A stretch of DNA of 64,000 nucleotides from NCBI RefSeq assembly GCF_002105755.1, contig NZ_CP020821.1, positions 1,488,001 through 1,552,000 on the forward strand, read 5' to 3'. The DNA comes from Mycobacterium colombiense CECT 3035 (lineage in GTDB: Bacteria; Actinomycetota; Actinomycetes; Mycobacteriales; Mycobacteriaceae). Numbering within the stretch: position 1 is the first letter of the stretch; each line of letters starts with the position of its first letter. The notes beneath the pieces were generated by a model. It did not search any database and was not told the DNA's origin. It saw only the letters and a program-made list of their open reading frames with translations. Positions 35,436 to 44,124 of the stretch are shown here, piece by piece. The translations under genes and the position numbers were made by a program.

Positions 35436-36392
35436 GGCCGGCCATGATGGTCGCGAAAAGCTCGCTCATCTCGTCGGCGGTTCCGCCCGGCACCGTATAG
35501 CCGCTTTCGTCGCGGATTTCCGCGAGGTGATCGCGCACGTCCTCGACAGACAACCCGGGACGGTAGAAGCCCTTCGTCCTGCCGATGAAGAACCGCGAAA
35601 CATGGCCTGCGCCAACGGTGTAGATCTCCCCGGTCACCGGGCAGTCACGGTGGGTCAGGAAGGCGGCCACCGGGGCCACCAGCGCTGGATCGAGCTTCTG
35701 AAGGTATTGGCCCACAAGGTCGTCCAGCACCGCCTGCGCGGCGGGGTCGTCGGGTTGCGCGGCGCCGTCCAGCGAGTGCGCCAGCATCCGGGTGAAGGCG
35801 ATCGGGGCCACCGCATTGACCTTGATGTTGCGGTCGGCGCCTTCGGCGGCCAGCACCCGGGTCAGGCCGATCAATCCGGCCTTCGCCGACCCATAGTTGC
35901 TCATGCCGATGGCCCCGAGTACCCCTGCCGCCGAACAGGTATGGAGGATGCGGCCGTATCCCTGCTCGCGCATGACTTTCCAGGCCGGCCTCGTCACGTG
36001 GAACGCGCCCTTGAGATGCACGTCCAGCAGTGGCTCGAACCGTTCCGCGGTCATGTCCTCGAACGGTGCGTCCCCGACGATGCCGGCGTTGTTGATCACG
36101 ATGCCGACTCGCCCCACGCGTTCAGCGCGGTGTCGATGATCGCCTGTCCGCCTTCGGGACTGGTGACACTGTGGCTGTCGGCTACGGCGTCACCGCCCAG
36201 GCCGCGGATCTCGGCCGCGGCGGCGTCGGCGGCCCCGCTGTCGGTGCCGTCTCCGGTCACCGAGCCGCCCAGATCGTTGACCACGATGCGTGCACCACGG
36301 GAGGCCAGCAGCAGCGCGTATTGCTTGCCCAAACCGCCACCGGCGCCGGTGATGACGGCGACCTGGTCGTCAAACCTCAGCTCGCCGCTCAC
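35425..36392 (-). pseudogene. Short-chain dehydrogenase, frameshifted
   Basis: The gene starts at GTG 36,390-36,392, overlapping the P450 stop (GTGA). The first frame gives the Rossmann part: VAVITGAGGGLGKQYALLL and VVNDLGGSVTGD, ending ALNAWG. The second frame continues with RVGIVINNAGIVGDAPF, the catalytic SNYGSAKAG (YxxxK) and the C-terminus to 35,425. The joint lies at a run of four C (G on the coding strand) at 36,112-36,115, where one base seems to be missing. Intact, it would be an SDR of about 320 residues, of the 17-beta-HSD4/MFE-2-like type, acting with the P450. The shift may be real or an assembly error. Confidence 0.82.
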
Positions 36393-37603
36393 CAGCTCAC
36401 CGGAAGTTCGTTCATGCCATAGATGTTGGCGTCTTTGAAGCTCAGCCGCTCCGGCGGCACCGCAAGTCTGAGCCCCGGCAGGCGGCGGGCCAGCGTGGCG
36501 AAGGCGACCTGCATTTCGACGCGGGCCAGGTTCGCGCCGATGCATTGATGGACGCCGTAGCCGAAGCCCAGGTGTCCGCGGGTGTTTCGGTCGACGTCGA
36601 AGGATTCGGGATTGTCGACGAACTCGGCATCCCAGTTCCCGGCGAGCAGGCTCATCATGACGTACTCCCCCGCACGAATCAGCTGACCGCCGATCATCAC
36701 GTCTTCGGTCGCGATGCGGTCGACCTGGCTGTGCACGATGCTGAGGTAGCGCATGAGTTCTTCGACGATGTTGGCGACGACGGCGGGGTCGTCGGTTCGC
36801 CCGAGCCGCTCGAACACCTCCGGATGTTGCAGCAGCGCAACCGTTCCCAGTGAGATCATGTTGGCGGTGGTCTCGTGCCCGGCCTGCATCATGATCACGC
36901 CGTTCATAGCCGTGGTGGCATTGTCGAGTTGGCCCGTCGACACGTATTCGGTGACCAGCCGGCTGATCAGGTCGTCCCCCGGTTCGCGCGCTTTGCGCTC
37001 CACCAGTTCCTGGATGTAGGCGTACATGGCCCCGAACGCCTGCCCCTTTTCCGTGTCGGTGGATTTCTGGTCGAGCCCTTTGGTGGTGTTGCGCTGGAAC
37101 AGTTCGAGGTCTTCGGGCGGCACCCCGAGCAACAACGCGATCACCATGGACGGCACCGGCAGGGCGAATTCACGCACCAGATCGGCCGGTGCGCCGCCCT
37201 CGATCATCTGGCCGAGATAGTGGTCGACCCATCCCTGAATGTCCGGTCGCATCGATTCGCAACGCCGGAAGGTGAAGTTGCTCGTCATCATGCGCCGCAA
37301 CCGATGATGCTCGGGATCGTCGGTCCGCGCGAACATCACCGGGACCTTGTTCTGCTCGTCCTTCGGCATGATCGAGTCCGGAATAGTCTTCGCGGACAAC
37401 CGCGGATCGACCAGTGCCGCCCTGATGTCCTGATAGCGGCTCACCACCCAGACCGGGTTGCCCTGGAACATCGCCTGTCGGAGCCCGGGTTGCGCCCGCC
37501 AGTCCACGAATTCGAACGGGGCCGCGAGCGGGCAGCGTGCGGGCCGCGGTAGCGGCAGCACCGGGAGATCGGCGTCGGAACGCGCTCCGGAAGTTGTTGA
37601 CAT
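36389..37603 (-). CDS. Cytochrome P450
   Basis: 404 residues. The heme-binding loop FGYGVHQCIGANLAR, the I-helix AGHETT and the K-helix EELMR (ExxR) are all present, so the enzyme should be functional. The N-terminus has no membrane anchor, as in soluble bacterial P450s. It needs ferredoxin and a reductase, neither of which is encoded nearby. The SDR gene follows with a four-base overlap, suggesting hydroxylation followed by oxidation of an alcohol. A TetR regulator is encoded divergently with repeats between the two genes. The substrate and CYP family number are not assigned. Confidence 0.95.
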   Translation of the reverse strand: MSTTSGARSDADLPVLPLPRPARCPLAAPFEFVDWRAQPGLRQAMFQGNPVWVVSRYQDIRAALVDPRLSAKTIPDSIMPKDEQNKVPVMFARTDDPEHHRLRRMMTSNFTFRRCESMRPDIQGWVDHYLGQMIEGGAPADLVREFALPVPSMVIALLLGVPPEDLELFQRNTTKGLDQKSTDTEKGQAFGAMYAYIQELVERKAREPGDDLISRLVTEYVSTGQLDNATTAMNGVIMMQAGHETTANMISLGTVALLQHPEVFERLGRTDDPAVVANIVEELMRYLSIVHSQVDRIATEDVMIGGQLIRAGEYVMMSLLAGNWDAEFVDNPESFDVDRNTRGHLGFGYGVHQCIGANLARVEMQVAFATLARRLPGLRLAVPPERLSFKDANIYGMNELPVSW

Positions 37604-37630
37604 GGACCGTGTTTCCTATTAAGTGTCACA

Positions 37631-37674
37631 TGACTGTCAGTTGTAGAGCGTAAAGCCGGCCTAGTTGGCAGTCA
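37631..37674. promoter_or_regulatory. Inverted repeat between P450 and TetR genes
   Basis: TGACTGTCA (37,631-37,639) is opposed by TGGCAGTCA (37,666-37,674), one mismatch over nine bases. Direct GTCAGTT copies also lie at 37,636 and near 37,678. The repeats fill the 92-base divergent promoter region and are a likely operator for the adjacent TetR protein. Confidence 0.5.
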
Positions 37675-37695
37675 ACCGTCAGTTAGGCTGTCACC

Positions 37696-38325
37696 ATGAC
37701 CGCGGTGGAAGACCGGCCGTTGCGGGCCGACGCGGCGCGCAACGTCGAGCGCATCCTGCGCGCGGCGCGTGAGGTCTATAGCGAGTTGGGGCCGGACGCC
37801 CCGATGGAAGCGGTGGCGCGCCGCGCGGGCGTCGGTGAGCGAACCCTCTACCGCAGGTTTCCGACGAAGGCCGACCTGGTCCGCGCCGCCCTGGATCAAA
37901 GCATCGCCGAGGACCTCACGCCGGTGATCGACCGCGCCCGCCAGGCCAAGGATCCGCTTCGCGGCCTCACTGCGCTGATCGAAGCCGCGATCTCGCTGGG
38001 CGCCCGGGAGCACCACCTGCTGACGGCCGCGCGCCGGGCCGGGTCACTCACACCCGACATCTCGGTGTCGCTCAACGCCGCGCTCGGCGAGCTTGCCCGC
38101 GCGGGCCAGCGAGCCGGCAGCATTCGCGCCGACCTGGTCACCGACGACCTGCCCCGCCTGGTCGCAATGCTGTTCGGCGTGCTGTCGACCATGGATGCGG
38201 GCAGCGACGGCTGGCGACGCTATGTCGCCCTGGTGGTCGACGCGATTTCGGTCAGCGACCGTCGGCCGCTGCCTCCGGCCGCGGCCTTGCGTTATGAGGT
38301 GCGGCCGGACAGCTGGCCGCTGTGA
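37696..38325 (+). CDS. TetR family transcriptional regulator
   Basis: 209 residues. The N-terminal helix-turn-helix is clear: NVERILRAAREVYSELGPDA, MEAVARRAGVGERTLYRRF, PTKADLVRAAL. The C-terminal ligand domain is of the type seen in many actinobacterial repressors (PDISVSLNAALGELARAGQRAG). It is divergent from the P450-SDR operon and probably represses it through the repeats at 37,631-37,674. The inducer is unknown. Confidence 0.92.
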   Translation: MTAVEDRPLRADAARNVERILRAAREVYSELGPDAPMEAVARRAGVGERTLYRRFPTKADLVRAALDQSIAEDLTPVIDRARQAKDPLRGLTALIEAAISLGAREHHLLTAARRAGSLTPDISVSLNAALGELARAGQRAGSIRADLVTDDLPRLVAMLFGVLSTMDAGSDGWRRYVALVVDAISVSDRRPLPPAAALRYEVRPDSWPL

Positions 38326-38336
38326 CGAGCGGCGGT

Positions 38337-38950
38337 TCAGCCGGCCGGCAGGCCCGCTTTGACCGCGTCGTCCTGCTTACGGGCGAGATCGAGCATGACG
38401 TCGGCCGGCGTGGGATTGCCGATGACACAGTCCGACTCCAGGTCGACCATGGCCCTGCCCTCGACGAACACCGCCTCGGAGATCTCCATCGGGTTGGCGG
38501 GGTCGGTGCCCTGCCCGATCACCATGAACCCGTTGGTGCCGACGTCGATGGGCTGCTGCTGCCCGTTGACCTTCTTGCCGACGACGTCGCGCATGTTCGC
38601 CGCGGTCTGGGTGGCCGTGGCCGCTTCGGGGAACACCGCGATCGTGTCGATGATGGTGCGCTTGCCGTCGGGGTTCTTGAAAACCTGTCCGACGCCGGTG
38701 ATGCCGCTGGGATTCTGGCTCGGCGGGCCGTCGGCGGTGGCGTTGGGGCCGACGTCGGTCGGCTTGATCAGCAGATTGCTGTAGTCCGCCGGCGCTCCCG
38801 GTGACGCGCTGGCCGGGGGCCCGACGAGGTGGCCGAGCTGGGCGACGAGGCCGAACCGGATGACGCGGTGGGGCTCTTGCCCCCGCCGCAGCCCACCACC
38901 GCCGCGCCGATCAACACCGCGGTAGCCGTCAAGCCGAGCACCGTCTTCAT
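38337..38950 (-). pseudogene. Mycobacterial lipoprotein, frameshifted
   Basis: The ATG at 38,948-38,950 has AAGGAG seven bases upstream and encodes MKTVLGLTATAVLIGAAVVGC, a clear lipoprotein signal (lipobox VVGC), then a Ser/Thr-rich linker. The frame then fails at a G5C3 run (38,815-38,822). The other frame carries the rest: APADYSNLLIKPTDVGPNAT, AVFPEAATATQTAANMRDVV, DLESDCVIGNPTPADVMLDL. The whole, about 204 residues, resembles small secreted mycobacterial lipoproteins of unknown function. One base missing in the run would explain the break. It may be an assembly error. Confidence 0.8.
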
Positions 38951-39086
38951 AAGGTTCTCCTTCGAGAAGTCAGCTCTTTTGTATCCGTTACCGCGCGCGC
39001 CGGTGGCCCGAACACGCGAAAGCCGCCACATAAAAGTCCATCAGAGAGCCCAGCCTATGGGCTGGACGCGATCTCAGTAAGGGCGA

Positions 39087-40169
39087 CTAGCGCTCTTTCC
39101 ACATCGCGCCGCGCATGGTTGCCGAGAGCGGAATTTCCTCGACACCGATGAGGCCCCGCGGAGCGCGGCACACCCAGTCGATCGCGTTGACGACCCGGCC
39201 GGCCGTCGAAATGCAGCCGGCATCAGTGGAATCGAACAGCGGATGGGAAACGTGGGTGTTGATCTCGACCCGCGGCTCGCCGTCCACGACGACGCGATGC
39301 ACCCCGGTGTGACCCTGGGGCGGGAATTCCCAGTCGGGCGCGGCGGCCTGGGTGAGCCTGGTGACGTGCTCGAGGGTGATGACCGGCGCGCCGTCGCGCA
39401 CGCCCTCGGTGGCGAACCGGACGGCGGCCATCTGCCCCGGCTCTACCGTCATCATGGTGCAGTCGATCCGTTCCGGTGTGTACCAAGGTTCGACGCGCTG
39501 ACGCACGTCGTCGAGCTTGATGCCCAGGTTGTCCGCCAGGGAGCGGACCTGGCCGCCCCACATCGACACGATCACCCCGGGCAGGAACATCATCGGCGTG
39601 TCGTCGTCCGGAGTGGATCCGAAACCCATTGCGGCACCGGTGAACTCCGCGTCGTCGTAGTTGCCGTAGTCGAAAATCTCCTGCACCGTGATCGACGACA
39701 CCCTCGTGGTCAGACTGACCGCCGAGTGCACCAGCGTGTCACCGGAGAACCCGGGGTCGATGCCGTTGACGTAGAGCGAGGCGTTGCCGGCCGCGCAGGC
39801 ACGCTCGAGCGGTTCCCGCAGCCAATCGTCGGCGTGGCGGGGGGTGACCAGCCAGACCATCGATGTACCGACCACGTTGGTGCCCGCGGCAAGGAACTTG
39901 GACATCTGCTCGATGGCTTCCATCGGCCGTGTCTCACCCTGCGAGGTGTAGACGACGCAGTCGGCGCCGAGGGCCAGCAGGGCGTCGATGTCGTCGGTGG
40001 CGACGATGCCGGTCGGTTCGCCGAGCCCGCACAACTGCGCCGCGTCCCGCCCGACCTTGTCCGCGCTGACGGCGTGCACGCCGACCAGTTCCAGATCCGG
40101 CCTGCCGATGATCGCCCGCAACGAATGCCGGCCGACGTTTCCGGTGGAGAATTGGATGACTCTGCGCAC
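39087..40169 (-). CDS. DapB-fold NAD(P)H-dependent reductase/dehydrogenase
   Basis: 360 residues from the GTG at 40,167-40,169, which has GAGG seven bases upstream; the longer open frame upstream is not protein-like. The N-terminal nucleotide-binding fold reads RRVIQFSTGNVGRHSLRAII. The family stretches VGRDAAQLCG, DCVVYTSQGETRP and NGIDPGFSGDTLVHS match mycobacterial proteins annotated dihydrodipicolinate reductase N-terminal or diaminopentanoate-dehydrogenase-like. The family is often found with P450 and SDR genes of degradative clusters. A related gene lies at 41,852-42,952. The substrate is unknown. Confidence 0.82.
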   Translation of the reverse strand: MRRVIQFSTGNVGRHSLRAIIGRPDLELVGVHAVSADKVGRDAAQLCGLGEPTGIVATDDIDALLALGADCVVYTSQGETRPMEAIEQMSKFLAAGTNVVGTSMVWLVTPRHADDWLREPLERACAAGNASLYVNGIDPGFSGDTLVHSAVSLTTRVSSITVQEIFDYGNYDDAEFTGAAMGFGSTPDDDTPMMFLPGVIVSMWGGQVRSLADNLGIKLDDVRQRVEPWYTPERIDCTMMTVEPGQMAAVRFATEGVRDGAPVITLEHVTRLTQAAAPDWEFPPQGHTGVHRVVVDGEPRVEINTHVSHPLFDSTDAGCISTAGRVVNAIDWVCRAPRGLIGVEEIPLSATMRGAMWKER

Positions 40170-40234
40170 GGCTGCCCTCGTCTTCCTGGCGGTGGGTGAC
40201 GACCCATCATGACGCGTTCGAACGCGGCGCAGGG

Positions 40235-41023
40235 TCAGTAATCCGGTATCGGCAGCGGCGAATTGTTCGAGTCGATGCCGCCGTCGACGTGAAAGATCGC
40301 GTTGGTCGCATAACAGTCGCGCGTGGACAGGTACACCGTCAGCCGCCCGAGGTCCTCCACGTCGCCCAGCCGATGCAACGGCGTGGCCTCTTGCATCTTC
40401 TCCAGCGACCCGGGCATCAGGTCCAGGCTGCCCCGCAGGCCGTCGGTGGCGAAAGAGCCCAGGGCAATGGCGTTGACGCGGATCTTGGGTGCGAGTTCCT
40501 GCGCCATGGCGCGGGTGAGCGCTTCGAGGCCGCCCTTTGCGACGCAGTACGCCGTCAATGCCCGGATGCCGAACCGGGCCGAACCGGACGAGATGTTGAC
40601 GATGGAACCGTGTCCCGCGGCGAGCATGTGCGGGGCCACGAGCTGGCTCATGATGAAGGCCGACGTCACGCACCAGTCGAAGGTGTGCCGGAAATCCTCG
40701 TCGGTGATGTCCAGAAAACGCGCATAGGTGGAACCACCGACATTGTTGACCAGAATGTCGATGCGACCGAACCGCTCCATGGCGGTGTTCACGACGCGCT
40801 CCGAGTCCGGGCGGCTCATCGCGTCGGCGACCAGCGGCAGGCCCTTGCCACCCGCGGCCTCGATTCCCGCAATCGTGCCAACGACATCCGCTTCGGTGCG
40901 TGCCGTCCCGACGACCGTGGCGCCGGCCTCCGCCAACACCCGGGCAATGCCCGCGCCGACACCCTTCCCGGCGCCCGTGACGATCGCGACCTGTCCATCC
41001 AGCCGGAATTGCTCCAATGCCAT
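40235..41023 (-). CDS. Short-chain dehydrogenase/reductase
   Basis: 262 residues from the ATG at 41,021-41,023 with a GAGGGAG ribosome site. The cofactor motif TGAGKGVGAGI, the NNVGG motif (LVNNVGGSTYARF), and the catalytic Ser and YxxxK (ISSGSARFG, AYCVAKGG) are complete. The C-terminus VDGGIDSNNSPLP is typical of classical SDRs. It probably oxidises or reduces an alcohol/ketone in the same pathway as the neighbouring reductases. Its promoter carries the shared palindrome at 41,074-41,085. Confidence 0.93.
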   Translation of the reverse strand: MALEQFRLDGQVAIVTGAGKGVGAGIARVLAEAGATVVGTARTEADVVGTIAGIEAAGGKGLPLVADAMSRPDSERVVNTAMERFGRIDILVNNVGGSTYARFLDITDEDFRHTFDWCVTSAFIMSQLVAPHMLAAGHGSIVNISSGSARFGIRALTAYCVAKGGLEALTRAMAQELAPKIRVNAIALGSFATDGLRGSLDLMPGSLEKMQEATPLHRLGDVEDLGRLTVYLSTRDCYATNAIFHVDGGIDSNNSPLPIPDY

Positions 41024-41057
41024 GCCGGACTCCCTCGACCGAGTGTGTGCGCCGTTC

Positions 41058-41086
41058 AATCTAAGGAGATTACTGACTAAAGTCAA
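41058..41086 (-). promoter_or_regulatory. SDR promoter with TetR-type operator
   Basis: On the minus strand, TTGACT (41,081-41,086) and TAGATT (41,058-41,063) with a 17-base spacer make a good sigma-A-type promoter. The palindrome TGACTTTAGTCA (41,074-41,085) overlaps the -35 element. The same palindrome is found at two other promoters in this cluster. Confidence 0.65.
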
Positions 41087-41230
41087 TGAAGAGCCGCGGC
41101 GGATACCGGCGATCATTGAACGGCCCCAAGAATGGTCAAGTTATGCAAGCGTTTCTGGCGCCGGCACGGCATAATGATTGATTGAGCCTGGCCACTTCGA
41201 CATGAGTCAGGTCAACCGTGAGGACTGGCA

Positions 41231-41830
41231 ATGGCTGTGACGGACAGGCCGTCGGCGCGAGAAGCCAAGCGCCTGCAGACGCGCGAGCGTTTGATGGGGG
41301 CCGCGATCGCGGAGTTCGCTCGCGCCGGCATGGCCGAGGCCGACGTCAGCTCGATCGTCGCCGCCGCCGGAGTTGCCCACGGCACGTTCTTCTTCCACTT
41401 CCCCACCAAGGAGCACGTGCTGCTGGAGCTGGAGCGGCGCGAAGAGGAACGGATTGCCAAACAGTTCGCGCAATTCCTCAAGTCCACGCATGATCTCGCT
41501 TCCGCGTTGAACGAGGCGGTCCGCTTGGTGGTCGGATTGGAACGCCGGCTGGGCGACCTGCTCTTCAATGACTTTCTCGCGCTGCACTTCTCCCAAACCC
41601 GTCCGCAGACCGAGGACGGCCGCGACCACCCGTTGATCGTGTTGGTCGCCCGCGAAATCGAGATTGCCCAGCAGCGCGGTGAGACCGACCAAGAGGTCAA
41701 TCCGATGAACAGCGCGGTGTTCTTTCTGCTGGGCCTCTACGCGCTGCTGATCACCACCAACCACTGGCCCACGGGGCATACCCTGCTGGAGGACTTCGTG
41801 GCGAGGACGTTGCGCAGCCTGAAGCCCTGA
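41231..41830 (+). CDS. TetR family transcriptional regulator
   Basis: 199 residues. The DNA-binding domain is seen in EAKRLQTRERLMGAAIAEFA and VSSIVAAAGVAHGTFFFHF with PTKEHVLLELERREEE. The C-terminal domain is of an unassigned ligand type. It lies in the middle of a cluster whose three outward promoters share the palindrome TGACTKTMGTCA and is the obvious candidate to bind it. No copy of the palindrome was found directly before this gene, so it may not autoregulate. Confidence 0.92.
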   Translation: MAVTDRPSAREAKRLQTRERLMGAAIAEFARAGMAEADVSSIVAAAGVAHGTFFFHFPTKEHVLLELERREEERIAKQFAQFLKSTHDLASALNEAVRLVVGLERRLGDLLFNDFLALHFSQTRPQTEDGRDHPLIVLVAREIEIAQQRGETDQEVNPMNSAVFFLLGLYALLITTNHWPTGHTLLEDFVARTLRSLKP

Positions 41831-41851
41831 CGCCGCAGCGTCTTTGGCGCG

Positions 41852-42952
41852 CTAGCGGACTACGCCGAGCAACGGCACCAACCCGAGCTCCCTGTGCGTC
41901 AGGAAACCCGGCGCGGCATCACACACGGCCGGAACGGTATTCGCCGGGCCCATCGCCGTCCAGGTGTAGCCCGGTTTGGGGTAATTACCCTGCGGATCCG
42001 CGGGCGCCTGCAGGATCAGCTCGGTGGGCTCGTCGCCCGCGATCACGATGCGGTAATGATAGTGCCCGCCCCAATCCGGTTGCGGGTCAATCGCATCGTA
42101 TTCATCCATCGTGTACATCTCGTGGAAGGTGATCAACGGCCTGCCGTCGACCCACGTCATCCACTTGTGATGCTGCGAGGCGACGGTGCCCTTCTTGATG
42201 GCGCCCTTGAAGCCCGGCATGTCGCTGGTCGGGCCTCCCTCAAACGGGATGTCGCGGATCGCGGTTCCCAACTCGACCTCGGTGGTGTACTCGTCGACCG
42301 TCTTGCCAAAGCCGTCGACCACCATGGCCATCGATTGAGCGAACAACGGCCAGGCGTTGCCGAGCAGGTTGGGCCCGGCATGGAACTCCTCGGGGGTAGC
42401 TCCCATTCCCATCTCGTAGAGATACTTCAACGTGTCCTTGCCGAAATTCACCACCTCGTAGATATGGATGGCGTCGATTCGGCTGACGATGCGGGCCAGC
42501 GTGAGGACCAGCAGGTCTCCGGCGAATCCCGGGTTGACGCCACCGGCATGAAACGACGTCCCGCCCTCGTGGCACGCCGCGTCGATCTTGTCGATGTCCG
42601 CCTGGCTGTGCTCGGTGCGAAACCACCAGGCACCGCCGGAGGCAACGACATTCTTGCCCGAACGCAATAACCGACAGACTTCCTCGGGATCCGACCATAG
42701 CGGCGCGTAGAACACGCAGTCGGCGTCGAGCGCTTCGATCGCCTCCTTGTCGGTGGTCGCCAGCACCCCGATCGGCGCGACACCGACCAGTTCTCCGGCG
42801 TCCCTGCCCACCTTCTCCGGGCGGTTACACAGCACGCCGACCACCTCGAAGGCGGGGTTATGCGCGAAATGGCGCAATGCCACTGTCCCGACATTGCCTA
42901 TGCCCCATTGGATTACGCGATATCTTTTCTCGGCCGGGGCGTCGGGCGTCAT
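41852..42952 (-). CDS. DapB-fold NAD(P)H-dependent reductase/dehydrogenase
   Basis: 366 residues. The N-terminal fold reads RVIQWGIGNVGTVALRHFA; other family features are VGRDAGELVGV, DCVFYAPLWSDPEEV and AGGVNPGFAGDLLVLTLA. It is a distant paralogue of the gene at 39,087-40,169. It converges with the TetR gene and is transcribed from a promoter at 42,993-43,022 beside the shared palindrome. This places it in the same regulon as the SDR and the membrane operon. It probably reduces or oxidises a carbonyl or amine of an unknown substrate. Confidence 0.85.
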   Translation of the reverse strand: MTPDAPAEKRYRVIQWGIGNVGTVALRHFAHNPAFEVVGVLCNRPEKVGRDAGELVGVAPIGVLATTDKEAIEALDADCVFYAPLWSDPEEVCRLLRSGKNVVASGGAWWFRTEHSQADIDKIDAACHEGGTSFHAGGVNPGFAGDLLVLTLARIVSRIDAIHIYEVVNFGKDTLKYLYEMGMGATPEEFHAGPNLLGNAWPLFAQSMAMVVDGFGKTVDEYTTEVELGTAIRDIPFEGGPTSDMPGFKGAIKKGTVASQHHKWMTWVDGRPLITFHEMYTMDEYDAIDPQPDWGGHYHYRIVIAGDEPTELILQAPADPQGNYPKPGYTWTAMGPANTVPAVCDAAPGFLTHRELGLVPLLGVVR

Positions 42953-42992
42953 TGCTACTCCTTTGCGGGCCGGAACGGCTGAGCGCCCGCTG

Positions 42993-43046
42993 AGCGTAGG
43001 CGTCCCAGCAACGGCGTGTCAACGATCCTGAGCTGACTTTCGTCAG
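42993..43046 (-). promoter_or_regulatory. Reductase promoter with TetR-type operator
   Basis: On the minus strand, a perfect TTGACA (43,017-43,022) and TACGCT (42,993-42,998) are 18 bases apart. The palindrome CTGACTTTCGTCAG (43,033-43,046; five-base arms, core TGACTTTCGTCA) lies 10 bases before the -35. It drives the DapB-fold gene starting at 42,952. Confidence 0.6.
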
Positions 43047-43183
43047 TAGACCGAGCATGTCGCTACGGCCCACGGGGCCGCGTTCGACGCCGGTCTCGCC
43101 GTTTTATCAGGTAATGGCAACGCTGACCGCCCGACCACGGTCTGAATGGTCCGACCGCGTGTTTACTCAAACCAGCGACTTAT

Positions 43184-43209
43184 GCTGACTGTAGTCAGCC
43201 TGTTATAGT
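43184..43209 (+). promoter_or_regulatory. Membrane-operon promoter with TetR-type operator
   Basis: GCTGACTGTAGTCAGC (43,184-43,199) is a perfect palindrome with seven-base arms. It is followed by a TATAGT -10-like element (43,204-43,209), so the operator covers the -35 to spacer region. The first gene of the membrane operon starts at 43,251. Confidence 0.65.
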
Positions 43210-43250
43210 GCAGACGCCGATCCAATCAGTGCCGATGACGGGGAGGGTTC

Positions 43251-43960
43251 GTGAACCTGCCGAAGCTCGAGTCAACCGGCGCCGCGTCAACGGCTCTGAC
43301 CATCGACGAGCACCTGGACCGCTCACAACTCGCGCAGCGCCAGGCCGACAAATGGCTCATCTCCGGCAGCCTGCTGATCGGCACCGCGGCCCTGGGTATC
43401 TTCGGCCTGCCGCTATTCCTCTGGGGGTGCGGTTGTTGCGCCGGGCCCAACGCGACGGCCTGTCGGTGCGGCCGATGCTCGTCACGCTGCTCGGCTACCT
43501 GGTCATCATCGACGCCGCGATCAACACCGTCGGATGGGCCCTCGACCTGGTGGCAAACCACACCATCCTGGCCCGCGTGCTGCTCAACGGGTGGGGCAAC
43601 ATGTTCGACGCCGGCTACTTCTGGCACTACAACGAGCTGTGGGTCGGGGGCGCGGCCGGGCCCGGGGAAAAGGCGTTGGAAGTCGGCCTGATCCTGACCG
43701 TCTTCACCATGCGCATCGCCGCGGCCATCGGCTTCCTGCAGATGAAGCGCTGGGGCCATCAGTGGATGGTCATCACCTGCTGGATGGGCGTGGTCATCTG
43801 GATAACCTACGTCTTCAACATGACCATGTTCGCCGACGTGCGCTTCGCCGGAGTCGTGCTGCCGGTCGTCGGCTGGTGGCTCTACGACATCTTCTACATC
43901 ACCCCGTTCCTGGCGATCCCCTACCTGCACACGGTCAGCCGCGAACTCTTCTCCGATTGA
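43251..43960 (+). pseudogene. Polytopic membrane protein, copy A (frameshifted)
   Basis: Starts at GTG 43,251 after a GGGAGGG ribosome site. The first frame runs to LPLFLWG; the second continues with VRLLRRAQRDGLSVRPM and ends LHTVSRELFSD at 43,960. Comparison with the intact paralogue at 46,636-47,331 shows that the two parts join at a run of five G (43,423-43,427), where one base is missing. Intact, it would be about 236 residues with five or six membrane segments and the same conserved [23 protein letters not shown] and YLHTV segments as copy B. I recognise no named family. The break may be a real lesion, phase variation or an assembly error. Confidence 0.8.
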
Positions 43961-44004
43961 AATGCGCGACCTGAAACCCACTACGCCACCGAGGAAGTCA
44001 CATC

Positions 44005-44109
44005 ATGGGCTATCTATGGGAGATCCTTCGCTACGTCGCCGCCTGGGGCGGCACGGGGCTGATCATCTGGTTCTGGTACTGGCTGTTCTCCAACATCGGC
44101 ACGTTCTGA
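44005..44109 (+). CDS. Single-helix membrane microprotein (34 residues)
   Basis: The ATG at 44,005 encodes MGYLWEILRYVAAWGGTGLI... to a TGA at 44,107-44,109. Almost the whole peptide is one Trp- and Tyr-rich membrane helix. It lies between membrane protein copy A and the NorD-like gene, with 44- and 15-base gaps, and is preceded by GAGGAAG. Its size and place recall small accessory subunits of membrane oxidases, such as CydX or CcoQ. That parallel is an inference from architecture only. Confidence 0.6.
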   Translation: MGYLWEILRYVAAWGGTGLIIWFWYWLFSNIGTF

Positions 44110-44124
44110 ACCGCGGATTCGCCG

